Origin: Petrolisthes cinctipes
Taxonomy: Eukaryota; Arthropoda; Malacostraca; Decapoda; Porcellanidae
Assembly: GCA_033782935.1 (NCBI GenBank)
Contig: JAWQEG010002477.1
Location: 7,501-71,500, forward strand
Length of the DNA: 64,000 bases
Reading direction: 5' to 3'
The notes beneath the pieces are model-generated. The model made no database searches and was not told where the DNA came from. It was given only the letters and a program-made list of their open reading frames with translations. Below, piece after piece: positions 1-13,100 of the stretch (positions are counted from its first letter, which is position 1; the number at the start of each line of letters is the position of its first letter). The position numbers and the translations under genes are program-made.

Positions 1-1427
1 ATTATTTATGCACAGTTTCATTATTTTATGTCTCTTCTGCTTATCAATGGGTTGGTTAGTGTTGTACCTTTCTCTCCATGTTACTTCATCCACACATGTA
101 ACCTCCAGTAGAGTAAGGAAAGGATCAACACCAACTCTTATCTCCACTTCTACCATGTAATGCTTCAATGAGCTCATTCTTCCTGTCACCCATCCTTATC
201 TCCAGTCCCCACATTTTATCTCCATCGTGACTCCCCAATCTTCTTTCTCTCCTACCACCCTTAATTAACCACACTTTATTCATGGAGGGTATTGAAAAGT
301 AGAGGCCAGTGGGGAGACTATAGTTGTTTTCTACACCTTTTTCTTTAATAATGTACAAAATCGAAGTGAGAAGACATCGTTTGGGGGATTGTGATGTCTG
401 GGTGCTGATGGTCGTATTGACGGGGGAAGGCCAATGTTTGATAATGATAGAAACCAAGTGATTATGATGATGATGAAGGTTAAGGTAATTAAACTAAGTG
501 TGAGGTGAATGTGCATTAGTAGTGGTGAAGGGAAGGTGATGTGACTTGGTGGTGAGGTGTGTGTCAGTATTGGTGGTGGTGGTGAAGCGAGGTCATAGGT
601 GGCTTTAATCTAGAGAGGTCAGTGACCGGTAGACCCTGGCCGAGGTAAGGTGAGAAGCTATTGTGATGTTAGTGGTGGTGGCGGTGACGTGGACAGGTAA
701 AATGTAGGTAGGTGGTCGAGGCGGTGTGGGCGTTGGTGGTCATAGTTATGTAGAGGTGACGTTTAAAAAGAGAGTGTTTGTGTGTGTGTAAAAATGATGA
801 TATATGGTGGTGGTGGTAGTGGTTATAGAGGTGGTGATGTGGATCGCTCGTGAATTTAATGGTTATAGAAGTAGTGATGTGGTGTGGGTGAATGGTGAGT
901 AGTAGTGGTGATGGTGGTGGTGGCGGCGTGAGGTAGAGAGAGTCACGTGGTGGGTGGAGTCAGAGAGGCAGGGGTGGCGCCGGCGTGTCGGTGTCTGTGT
1001 ATCTGTGTTTAACGTTTGTTTGTCTGTGTTTGGGGTTAACGTCTGTGTCGAGGTTTTTTGTTTTAGTTATTTTTTGCGTAGTGTTGGTTTAATGTTTGTA
1101 AAGATGGTTTGTTTATGTATTTATTTATTTATTTATATTTGTGTGTTAAGTGTCAGAGGAATATCAACTTTGTCGGGGTGTATAATTGTGTAAGGTTTGT
1201 TTGGGTTTGAGTGAAAGTTGTTGCGTGTGTTTGTGTATATATGTTGACTAAATATGATTATACTGTGAAGTACACAAGTGTATATATATATATATGTACT
1301 GTATGTATATGATTTCTTTGGATGTGTATGCCTGTGCCTGTGTGCGTACTGTATGTATGTCAAATGTTGATTACTAAGTCTCCTTGACGTGGTGTGGGGG
1401 TGGCCAACATATTTATTGATTATTAGA

Positions 1428-1461
1428 GTGTGTGTGTGAGTGTGTGTGTGTGTGTGTGTGT
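1428..1461. repeat. (GT)n microsatellite
   Basis: Near-perfect GT run with one GA interruption. A second pure GT run lies at 1721-1740. Confidence 0.95.
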
Positions 1462-2810
1462 TAGATCACACCTGAGGCAAATTTCACTCGATCTTACACA
1501 ACTTCACTATCATGACCCAGTCTCACTTTTCCCAACAGTTACATTGACACTTTATCAACCATCTCATGTTTGTTTACCCTCCAACCGGACGGGCACAATG
1601 ATAACTGATACCAAAGGGCATAATGTAAGGGTCGTAGTGATGACGATGGAGTGGAATAATAATTTCATAGACACAATATGGTGTCTTCGTAACATCTGTT
1701 GTCATTTGCCTGTTCCTTGGGTGTGTGTGTGTGTGTGTGTAATAAACATGAATATAAACGTAATTGTTGAAGTGATTGTTGTAATGCACTTGAACACGAG
1801 GAAACGAAAGATGAAGCAATAACATTAAAGGCGACTCTTAAATCAACTCCAACCGAAACCTAAATTTACTTAGAACTAAAATAAAAAATGCAAATATGAC
1901 GTCGACCAGTGATATTTTAAACGATTCAGCCCACTGCAGGAAGGGAGCAGGACATGACAGGGGGTCGATTTTGCAGCCATTCATAATCAATTTTTCAACA
2001 CACGAGAAAGAAACTGAACTCTTTTGCTGTATATTTATAGTAACATGTCTCTTAATTTTGTGAATGATTTTAATGCCTGAATAATTTAGTGTACAGGTGT
2101 AGTTTTTTGGTGTAGTTACTGCATTGTAATAGTAAAGAATTAAAGTATGGATTTGCGTGGTTCGGGAGGACGAAGGTACATATTAATCACTGTAAAATTG
2201 ACCCAGTTTGATGTGCCTTGTTGTGCTAGATTCCTCACCACCATTTATTACCCTTTATACTGTACGTGGCCTTCCTCATGTCCTTCCCTCCCTTGCCACC
2301 ACCACCATCCGTTCGTTGCTGTTGTGAGCCTCCTTCCCTCACATTAAGGTACTCCCTCTCCCTCCCTCGTGAATCATGAAGAACTTCAAAGAGATACCGG
2401 CCAGATCAGCACTTTCTTATCGTTGTCATACACACGCACAATACACTACAGTACACTGGCCCCCTCCCTCCCATTCTACTTGACACACCTCACCCCCATG
2501 TCCCTCCCACTATACCCTACTTGACGCACCTCACATCCTCACCATTAATCCCTCCTGTATTTTTTTACATTGCTCTATTCCTCTCTCTACACACACACAC
2601 GAGATTCGTCCTGAAAATCAAGTTTCATTACTGACAGGAATGGTGTTACTCGGGCTGGCTATAATTATCTCTGATAATTGGTTGGTGATGTTCAAAGTTG
2701 GCCTGTGCGTGCGCGCGAACTCGACACCCGACTGGGAGTATCCACTTTTTTACCAGGCAAGTCTCCAGCAAGTCACCCCAACCACTTAAGAATCTCTGGA
2801 GCATCAAACA

Positions 2811-2839
2811 CCAGGCAGGCAGGCAGGCAGGCAGGCAGG
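2811..2839. repeat. (CAGG)n tetranucleotide repeat
   Basis: About seven consecutive CAGG units, degenerating into GTAGGTAGG to the right. Confidence 0.9.
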
Positions 2840-4209
2840 TATGTAGGTAGGTCCATGTTAGACGGAAGCACCAGGCTGGCAGGATAGCTAGCTGGAAATT
2901 CCATATTTGACAGAAGCATAAACCAGGCAGTCAGGCAAACAAACATAAGCAAACAGGTATGGCAGGAGGACTGTACCGGACAGGAATCCCAGACAGGGAG
3001 ACAGGGAGGACTCTTATTAAAAATCCCAGGTAGGACCATAATAGAAACCCCATATAGACAGTTAGGTAATACCATATCACACAAACACCAAACACTGCAA
3101 GTCTGATCAGACAAGCACTTGGAAAAACACGGGATTGCAACATCTGGGAAAAACCCTGCAATGGAGTTTAGGTAATAGTGGGTTGGAATATAGACTGAGG
3201 TGTCATGTTGCAGCTACACAGGAAGAGGACGGGTATGTTGCTGTGGTTACAATGTGTGTGTGTGTGGTATGTAATTATGCATGTGGCTGGACCAGTATGT
3301 ATCCGTCATGTGCTGTCTGTCCCGTGGGTGAGATTGTTTATCTTTTCGTGTGAGGTGTCTTGACCTTCATAAGTTAGCCAGAGGAGGCTGGCTGTATATA
3401 GTAAAACGTTCTGTGGATTTGTGGATGCTGCTGTTGAGGTAATGTTGTGGTGATGGGGATGTCACAATAATAAACTGTATGTATTGCCGATGGAGTGGAA
3501 GAGATAACACATCGTCAGTCATTCGAGTTTTCTCTTTTCTTATTTTATTCATATCAAGAATTGTAACCAACTGCACGAGGCATTTGGAACTCCGGAGATG
3601 ATGTCATGTGTTAAGCCAAGTAATATACACAGACCCTTTCGATATTGGCTGAGTTCCCAGTAAGTAATCGTAACACCTTTCCGTCCTGGGAGTATTTTTG
3701 GAGAGGGTGCAAAGTCACTCCTTCATACTTGGTACTGTACTAAGCTAAAGCCTCGACCTCTCCTGCGTCTAGGTACAAAAAAAAAAAGACTTATTAAAAC
3801 TTGTTATCGCAAAAGTTTTAGTTAGTTGAAGAGGACTTTATGCGATCTTCTCCCTCCTCGCTGTTAATAAAGGCATACACACGAACACACGAAAGCACTT
3901 ATGGTGGCTGTGGATGGTGTAAGAGATTGATTGATTGTGTGTGTGTGTGTGTGTAAATCCTTTTCGTATATTGTTTGCTTGTATGTATTAATAAATCATC
4001 AGTTACAGAAGACGAGATGAAAGGACAAGTGTACGTGTTGTTAATAATCTCGTAATGTGCCTTTTATTAAGTGGTGTTATGCCCCGTTGTTGTCGTTGTT
4101 AGCCAGCAGACAGACTCGACATGTACTACTAATCAGGAAAGGTGTGAGACGAGCACCTCATTCCTAACAGTGGTGCTAAGGTGTCTGCATACCGATTGTT
4201 GGTAAAAGG

Positions 4210-4210
<1 letters not shown>

Positions 4211-4248
<38 letters not shown>

Positions 4249-4288
4249 TTGCCATCCATAGTAATAAATTACACACACACACGCACAC
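4211..4288. repeat. (CA)n microsatellite pair
   Basis: A pure AC run at 4211-4246 and a second CA block at about 4272-4288. Open minus-strand frames here are artefacts (runs of Val-Cys). Confidence 0.95.
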
Positions 4289-5570
4289 AGCTTTTCTTGC
4301 CATGTTTTGATTAGAATAAACTGTATAGTGAATAAGAGTAAATAAGAGTACACTGATAGTTGTGATGTCGCTGTTTTCGCAAGCCGCCGAATACTTAATA
4401 GAATAGCTGATCATCACCCAGGCAGACAGACAGACGAGGAGAGTGGAAGGGAGGAGGAGGAGGAGGTGATGGTGGTGGGGGCCGAGTGGAGAGTGTGAGT
4501 CGTCGTGCACCTGGCAACACACTCGGCGCCAGGTAGTCGGGGTGGCGCAGACGACAGCCTGATAAGTTTTCACGTACGGTTCCAACGCATGCCTAGGTAA
4601 ACAACTTGATGCTGCCTGTGGGGGTGGATAGACGGTCAAGAATCGGTTGGAAAGCACGTTTATTATCACATGAAAAATAAAAAGCGAAGCACAAGAATTT
4701 TTTGTGTGTGTTTGTCCCCGTCTGAGAAGAGTGTGGTGACGAGGACTGTAGCGAAGGTCGTATGGTGGCTGAAAGTTGTGGCGGCGGTGGTGGGGACCAG
4801 GCACCTCCCTCAGGTACTGGTGTTTATTGAATACCTGGCGCATTTAAAACACACACACACACACACACTAAACTGCACTTAACCTGATTATTAGGGACGT
4901 ACAATTAGGCAAGTACTGTAATGTTTCTTATCGTATTGTTCAGGTCCTCGAGAACAGAAAAAAAATTATAGTGATGCGAGATGTGTGTAGATTGGCAGAG
5001 GTCCACCAACCCCTCCCCTCTCTCTTCCCCCTCTCCCCCTCCCCTCTTCACCCAGCCTGCATAAACAACGGCATGCATGGAAAGCTAAGTGTGCAGTGGC
5101 CTCACCTTGCCCCTTCCACACACACACACACACACACACACATATTAGACAAGGTAGGGTTAAAGGGGTCATTTGGTGGGGATGAATATTATTGGATTTT
5201 ACCCGATTCCTCCAAACAATGTCACACAACAGATTCCCTCAGTACACGTGTTGTTTTGTGGCATCGTGTGGAGGAATCAGAATAACTCGAATTCGTAGAC
5301 ATCTCTATCTATCCTTCCCCCTTTGAGGTAAATTGAAAGGCTGCTGAATCCTCCAAACTATATAACAAAACATCCTCTCTTACTAACATTGAAGTCATCT
5401 GATTCCTGGCATTGTTTAAAGGAATCGGTAGTCCCCCAATTCGATCACATGAGCTGACCCCCTTCAAACCTTTCAATTCAGTGTCATCGTTTAAGCATCA
5501 GTCAGAGTGGATGATAAGTCTGTCCCCACAACTGTATGTACAACAGGGTTCGAGCACAATCAGCAGTTAA

Positions 5571-5573
<3 letters not shown>

Positions 5574-5617
<44 letters not shown>
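5574..5617. repeat. (GT)n microsatellite
   Basis: About 22 GT units. A GA run follows at 5680-5706. Confidence 0.95.
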
Positions 5618-5619
<2 letters not shown>

Positions 5620-6499
5620 CGCTGCCCTCAGCTCGTCCGGTATTAATGACACTCAGACAGACTCAGTGCACCCGGATGAGAGAGAGAGAGAGAGAGAGGG
5701 AGAGAGAAATTGACATAGACATTTTGTTCAAGAAAATGGTACTAAGTTAAAAATGTTACCCATTAGAATAGATATTTACCCTCTACCAATATGAAGGCTA
5801 CTTGCTCCCTCCCTCGTTTAATCTCTTGGCTTTTGGGGTTACTAAATGTCATGCAATCCAAGACAAATTACAAATCAATGTGCCGAGGGAGCAAAATCAC
5901 ACGACGTTTGTCAGAGTAAATATTACAATTCGAGTTATGTAATCTTGAAGTTAAATCTGTGTTGATGAACTTCCAAGCTAAGGATAAAGGCACGTTTCTC
6001 AATTCGTGTTTTTTTTTTTCTCTTAATCACGACGACATCACCAGCAAGAGTATTAGTCCCATCATCCAAGGCTTGACTATAAATTTAGCAGGTCCACGTC
6101 TACTGCTGCCTACCCAGCTTACTTAATAATTATGTGTCGCCAGTCGGTGATTTTACTAGTTTTTAATGCACACCGGCGGAACGGGTTTCACTGCGGTCAT
6201 AAGACGATAAGGATTAAGTTTTTATTTGTCTGCTAATTTTCTATCATACACATGAGAATATAAGACAAAAAAAAAAACATATAAGTGTACACGCAGCTAA
6301 GTGCATCATATCGAGAAACAGACAGACAGAAAAGGAGACAAACAGACAGAGAGGGAGGCAAGGGTATGGGTGCGACCTTGGTGTTAGAGAGGAGGATGGG
6401 ACGTAGGATATCTCAGGTTGCAGGTCCAAAAACAGTCCGGCCTTAACTCTGTGTACAGTATATGGGCAGGGTGGAGTGGCAACGGGGGGATGTAGTTGG

Positions 6500-6725
6500 C
6501 TTGAATGGATAGGGAGGAAGGTGACTGTGCTGAATGGAAGGGTTTGGAAGGGAAGAAAGGTGGTCGAGTTGAAGCGTAGAGTCCAAAAGTTAAGAGAGGT
6601 GGTCGAGTTAGATGGAAGAGTCTGGTGGAAGGGAAGAGAGGTGGTCGAGTTAGATGGAAGGGAAGAGAGGTGATCGAGTTATGTGGAAGAGTGGTGGAAG
6701 GGAAGAAATGTGGTAGAGTTGAAGA
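6500..6725. repeat. Degenerate minisatellite, GGTGGTCGAGTT-type unit
   Basis: Imperfect tandem units of about 30-45 bp built around ggaagggaagagaggtggtc and gagttagatggaag. No coding meaning seen. Confidence 0.75.
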
Positions 6726-6844
6726 TTGACAGCGTGTTGTGTTATCATCAGTTCGCAACATTCTGTCAGGCCTTCGTGACGCCACTGGGATCAAGCAGGG
6801 ACCGACAAATCAAAACACAGTCCAAGCAGCAGGAACGAGTATCG

Positions 6845-6872
6845 GTGTGTGTGTGTGTGTGTGTGTGTGTGT
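6845..6872. repeat. (GT)n microsatellite
   Basis: Pure GT run of about 14 units. Confidence 0.95.
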
Positions 6873-7853
6873 TGGAGGCTGCTTAACACTCAGGTCTGAC
6901 GATGTTGCGTCGAGTGTGCACGCAAGCACCATGCTACATGAATCTTGTGAGTACGGTGATTAGTGGTAGACTCGTGTGGATGAAAGAAAAAATACATGAA
7001 TAAGAGAAACATCGGCGGATCTGAATGAAATGCTGAAAATGCAGAAAAGAAAGGTGCTGAAAATGTTTATACAATAGAATGATGGGACCTACTGATGTGA
7101 GGAGACTTGTAAGCTCAAAGCAGCAGGGTGTGGCGGAGTGATGTGGTGCACTGTTAATGACAAGTAAGTTAGGAAAGGAACAACTCATAAGAACAGACAC
7201 CACGGTAAATGAGTTTAAGAAAGATTGGAATATGAATGAGGAGGGTATAGAGATTAGGAGTGAGTGATATGAAGTTAGGTGATTGGAAATGGGACTTGAG
7301 GGATAATGATAAGAGTTATACAGTATAAAGTAATGGTGATTAGAAATAGGACTAGAGTGATAACGATAATTACGTCAGAGAATGATTGCTAGTAGAGAGA
7401 GAGAGTGTGCGAGTGAGTTAGGGTCTAGAGAGAGAGAGAGAGAGAGTGAGTGAGTGAGTAAGGAAGGGTCGTGGTGCTGAGTTCCGGGGGTGTTGGCAGG
7501 TTGAGGCGACTCATTCACTAGGCCTTGAGAGTGGCGCCGGCTTGGCGGGGTGTTGGAGTCACCCCGACCGCTCTTACTGCCGCTCACTCACTCACCCCAT
7601 CACCGTCACTCCTTGTCAATCATTCTGCCTGCAATCCCTTCCTGTCCCCCTTCCCTTTCCTGGTTCATATTGCCAACCAGTCCCAATTCATGTCACCCGT
7701 TTTCATTATTACCTTGCCTCAAAGCCCCTTCCGATATTTTATTCCCTGCCTTCCTATTACCAGATCTAACCTCTTGTCCATCGTTAACCCTGTCACATAA
7801 TTTCCCGCTGGGGAGCGAGAAGGGGAACTTGTACCAGACGTAACACCTCTGAT

Positions 7854-7856
<3 letters not shown>

Positions 7857-7917
<61 letters not shown>

Positions 7918-7945
7918 CGTAAACCCTCCCTCCCTTGTTGACCTT

Positions 7946-7995
<50 letters not shown>
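7857..7995. repeat. (GA)n and (CT)n arms forming a potential hairpin
   Basis: A 59-base GA run (7857-7915) is followed after 31 bases by a 49-base CT run (7947-7995). The two runs are complementary, so the locus can fold into a long hairpin; each arm alone is also a triplex-prone purine/pyrimidine tract. Confidence 0.95.
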
Positions 7996-7998
<3 letters not shown>

Positions 7999-9283
7999 TT
8001 CACTTGTATGTTTATATATTTTTCTTTCACGTAGGTGTTTATAATGACTCTGTTGATGAAAGTGTACCAATGAACAATGTTTCTGCTACGTGACTTAACC
8101 ATAGTGCACTAAGGAGCTATTGAGACTGCAGGTACTTTAGTTAGTGTAGTTACCCACACAGGAACATTACACGTCTTGATAACCTGAATGAGGAAATGGG
8201 AACAACATTAAACAGTACAGCTTCATATTTCTAAATGACAAGATATGTAAATTGAAGAAATGGGTATGGTTGACAAAGGAATGGGTAGGAAGTGATGTTG
8301 GAGGGCGGGGTGTGGGCACGGGAGTATATTCTGTGAAAAAAAAGTCACACTCTTTGATTAGTATTCCCATCAAAGTTACAGTCTTAATAACGTGACACAG
8401 CAAAAAAAAAGGGGGGACACAAGGAAATATATTGGCCCCCCCACACCCGAGGCAACTGGGGATGGTAAAGAAAACGCAAATAATGTAGAGTTTGTTGTAA
8501 TGAAGAATATTCTTCGAGGTAGAACTTAATAGTGTGTTACTCCAGAGGTGATGCAGGCAAATGGATTTGGGCTGATGGTATGAAGATGGATTTGGTGTTG
8601 AGTGAGAGGTTACTGTATTCCGTGAGAGCTTGGGTGCTATGTGCCCGAGATGGCTGTGTACTGGGCGGCTGGGCCAGGCTTCTCTTTATACCATGGAGGT
8701 ATATATTATACCTCCATGCTTTATACCTTCTGGCACGGTACGGCGCCACTTAGTCGCTGTGGTTCGTCCTTAAATTAATCATAGTATCTCTCGCTCCTAA
8801 CTTCACCTCACATACTCTCCCAATCTCACCTTATACTCGCCTTACCCACGTTAACAATTCTCAGTCTCACCACTTCATGATTATCCTCACAATATCTCCC
8901 CCCCCCCCCACACACCATGTTTAGAAGAGGATAGATGTAGGACTGTGGTTCTTTGTGGAAAACACTTACGTAATATGGGAAAAGTACAGTAATAAGAGAT
9001 AAGCACTTCTAGGTTCCCCATTTCCTTACCCTAATGTAATATGCGATGCTTCTGTCCGTCGCAATAACTTGGGAGGACTAAAATGTGGTCCACATGGGCC
9101 AAAGTGGATGTGGAGTGTTGGTACAGTACAAGAAGGTGGAAAGGAAAGGCAGGCAAGGTATTGGGAGTGGCATTGATGTGTTTTCAAGGATATACATATA
9201 CTACCGGTACTTAATTTTTTACTTAAGTCAGTGGAAGAGTTGCATATACTGAAAGTGTAATAACTACTGTATTTTATCCTCAG

Positions 9284-10196
9284 GTTCACATCCTTGGTGT
9301 AAAGTGGCGTACTGGGAAGGAAGGGACCGTGTAGGTCGACAGTACCCTGTGTGCACACCTTCTCTCAACATCATGGGGGACATTCCTCATGGGGAGGGAC
9401 TCTCCTTGGCCTCCTTGGCAGCCCATACTCACACCTCCCCGTCAGATCAAGTGAAGAGGACCAGGGAGAAGATCGGCCTCGGTAAGATGGCAACTTTTTT
9501 AGGACCTAAATCACAATACTGTATTAAAATATGGTACTGTCAGATTTCAAACCTTGAAGAAGAATCAACATTTGAGACCTTATCACTACATGCAGTACAT
9601 TAATATTCATATACATTTCAGTACATTTGTTTCAGATTTTAAATGTGAATTACAAAATTGTTATAAGTATATTAAGATTCATGATAAAGAAAGCAATTTC
9701 AGTTCAATATTTTTTCTTAAAAAGTCGTTTATTTTTTCATCTTACAGTGAGAAACAGGGATTGTCACAGGAGAAATGTCTGGATTATTAATTACATGTAT
9801 ATACAGTATAGTATAATAAAATAACTTTATGCATTTGTTAATGACTTGTGTATTGCAGGCATGATGTTGTACCAAGAGGAAGAGTGTGTGTGGGTGTACA
9901 ACCGTGCCGATGTCCCACTCTTCATCACTTCTCCCACACTGGATGGTGGACTCCATTTGAGATCACACTACAAAGTGCACAAGCTACCACCAGGTCATGT
10001 TCTCCCCATTTTCGATTACAACAAGGCACGGCTTTATCAGAAAATGCCACTGCATCCGAACTTACTTCATGAGGGACCGATTGATCATAATGCAGTATGT
10101 GTCTCCTTTGCCAAGGGATGGGGTCCTAACTACCATCGCCAGGATATAACAGAATGCCCCTGTTGGCTAGAAATTTTACTGGTGCCTGCGAGATGA
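9284..10196 (+). CDS. Smad6: Inhibitory SMAD (Smad6/7, Dad-like), last two coding exons (MH2 domain)
   Basis: Two exons: 9284-9481 (acceptor ...atcctcag, donor gtaag) and 9859-10196 (acceptor ...attgcag, stop tga at 10194). They join in phase within a Gly codon. The product is the MH2 domain of an inhibitory SMAD: it opens with HPWCKVAYWEGRDRVGR, continues with VWVYNRADVPLF and SPTLD, and ends with the L3-loop and C-terminal block VSFAKGWGPNYHRQ plus CPCWLEILL. The short end after CWLEILL, without the SSxS phosphorylation motif of receptor SMADs, identifies the I-SMAD class. Family role: I-SMADs bind activated type I BMP/TGF-beta receptors or R-SMADs and shut signalling down, and are usually induced by the same pathway. 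The MH1 domain and linker are not visible; they should lie upstream, probably outside the window. Smad6 and Smad7 are not separated in invertebrates, so the symbol is approximate. Confidence 0.93.
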
Positions 10197-13100
10197 TGGC
10201 ATTACTGCCTGGTGCTCTCTCACTGCCCACTCATACTTGCCCACCTGCAGCTGACTGCTGGCTGGCCCAGCAGTACTGACAGGGGTTCCGTGTAGCTGGT
10301 CAGCTGCACAAAAACCCTCACATTGAACATGTGTAGTGGTCCTGCTGACCTGATCTGTACTAAAACAGCAACAGCAGCAGCAGCACAAACATGGGCAGCT
10401 TAGATATAGTGTTGACCCAGCCAAGGCTAGTGTGTTTTAAGTGAGCTTAAGGACTACTACACACAGCACTCGAGTCCAAAGCCACGCAGTGATCACAGTT
10501 CCTGAGCTGGAACCTGACAGTGTTACAGTGCAACATATTCAGTAACATCTGGGTAATAGGATAACCAGTTATCAGGATGTAGAACTGTAAGTGAGGAAGG
10601 ATTGTAGTGCAGGATTATCAGATAATTATAACGGGTCACAGTTATGTTAAATTTTCATATTTTATGGTTACCTTGCCATTGAATTGGTATGCCACTTGCC
10701 TGTAAGATTTTCTTATGAAATCTAGTCGAGTATGTTATTCTTATTACTCTCTGTCGTCAGTCTATATTCTTACACTGACTCCTTATATCTTTACATACCG
10801 GTACCTTATTTCTGTAAAGAAATATTTTTTCATAGCAAAATTCAGTCATTTAAAGCAGAATACTTTGAGTGATGTACTCTAGCACTGAAGCCATAAAGGA
10901 TTCACAATATATACCGGTATATGTAAAATCTGGCATTGTTGCACTTAATGTACAGATTTCAAAAGTATTTTTATAAAACAAACACTAAACTTTCTTATAT
11001 AAGGCAGAAGAATATCTTTGCTCTGTACACTATCAGTATTGTAATTATGAATATTAGCTTCTGCTGGCCTGCTGTGACTGCTGCCTCGCCGGGCCCAATG
11101 TATTTGACAGTCTGTGTCCTTAAGGTGCTAGAGGAAAAAGGATCTTTCACCATATTGAAGTACAAATGGCTTCCTTGCAAACCCTGGTGCCCCAAACTTA
11201 TATATAGCACTTATTTTGTGTTCTGAGCCAGTGGGAAGATTCAGAGAGGCAGTGCATTGCTGGAGCAGGTATGGTTTGCAAAGCATTTTTGCATTTTAGC
11301 GAAGCTGACAGAGTATGATTATATTTATCTAAAATTACCTTTTCATCAATTGTCATAAACTACATTTTATAATCAGTTTAGTTGAAGCATTAACGAAGAG
11401 TAAATAACAAGAATAACTTTGCAAGCTAAAGAAGCTGCCTCACTGCAGACATTTCCTCATAATTCTGGATCTGACTTCTACAGTTACAGTCAAGGTCTAG
11501 AGAGTATAGGTCTTCCAGACAGCTGTACTCGTACACCCTCTGCTCAACCAGTCACATGAGCCGCTGCTACACAGGTCAAGGCTCAAACATGACTCAGTCA
11601 CTCCCCTATAACAGGCCAGTTAACATGACGACCTGCTCTTCCTCTTTCACTCAGTAATCTTTAAAATTACAATTAAATTAACTATATACATATTTATACA
11701 TTTACGTATGTGTTTTGTACTCATGTTTTTGCTGTTTTTCTGGTAGTACTACACAGCTATTCATCATGATGTGTCCTTTTGCGCAGGGATAGCGATACAG
11801 TTTGACAAGCTAGTTAAGACTATGAGGTCAGATCAGTGTGAACCAGGGTTGAGGGGCTGCCATGATGCTTCTTGCCCCCTTGTTTCACACCCCTACCAGC
11901 ATGTCGGCAGACCTGCACACTCTAGACCATGGTTACAGTACACAAGCAATGTTTGCTACTGTTTTCCCATTACCCCAGTTTATTTCCAAAGGAAGTCAAC
12001 TTTTCCAACATATACTTAACTGTATGTAAAGTGACTTAATTTGATATGCAATAACTTGAATTCCCTAATGTGCCATTTAGTTTATATATCTAGTAAGTGT
12101 TCATTTAGCTCATTTGTAATTACATTATCTAAATTGTATCACTGTAACCAATAATAATTGAAATTACTGTTGTTAAACTCAGTAAGTACCTCATTGCATT
12201 ATTGTGGTTTTTGATAATATTTATACAGAAGGTTAAAATCTTGCTTTCACTCATAACCTGCAATGAAAACTTGAATGAGAAACACTTATTAGTAACTTGT
12301 TAGGTGGTGAGGTGTTACACTTATGAAATCTGCACTGAGGTTGCCAAAGTTGGCCTGTAATCGGTAAATGTCTTGCCAGGAAGTGCCTAAGCATAATACA
12401 GGTAATCACTTGTTTAATGAGAGCCCTCCATCATATGATTCATGATCAGTTCAACAGCGTATATGTCAAACACTTAAGACAATTTATTCACCTTTGAAAA
12501 CCATTAATTCACTTTCTAGACAATCACCTATTTAAAAAATATAAAAGTTTCCTTTGTTTTATATTCCTCTTCCAGACTAAACTTAATATTTTTTATCTTA
12601 AGAGCACCATAAATATAACAGCTTCCAGTGTTAAGTGTTGCCACTGCAGTTAGTGCAACAACAATAATATTCAGTTGTGATACTTGCAATGGATTTTAAA
12701 TTATTCATGAAGCTTAAGCTAGTACCGGTATTAAACCTCACACTGGTGGAGGAGTGTTGGTTTTTCACCATCCTCTGATATGGACAGATGTCTGTGTAAG
12801 ACTGCATTTCGTTAAACAATTTCTGTGATTTTGTGGTTGAATATGTGATGATACAAGTTAAATCATAAATCTCAACATTTTTATGGTGGGCTTAATGCTT
12901 TTTCTCAACATTTAAAATAATGCTGGAAGGAGTGTATGTCATCCTGCAAAACATATATAAGTTTTGTAGGCTGCTTAACAAGAATCAGTGGGAAGGGATG
13001 GGACCAAAAATTACTTGTAAAAAACATTGTATACAAATATAAAAACATGCAGTAAAGTGCCTCACATGGGATGACACAGGGTTAATTTGAAGTAGGTTAC

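Larger units (their letters stand above)
1..9283. other. Microsatellite-rich DNA upstream of the I-SMAD exons; no supported exon
   Basis: This stretch is either intron of the I-SMAD gene or intergenic. It is full of GT, CA, GA and GGT-type simple repeats, and nearly all open frames are translations of these. I looked for the SMAD MH1 signature (Cys-x-x-Asn-Pro-Tyr-His) and found none. Between 5150 and 5490 two stretches contain gattcctccaaac-type cores resembling decayed MITEs seen elsewhere in the window. Confidence 0.6.

Noticed and set aside
4133..4843. 236-residue open frame on the minus strand
   Set aside because: It runs through CA repeats giving Val-Cys runs; no domain, no splice context and no homology recognised.
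1..9283. MH1-domain exon of the I-SMAD
   Set aside because: No Cys-x-x-Asn-Pro-Tyr-His signature or SMAD-like frame could be found; the exon probably lies outside the window.
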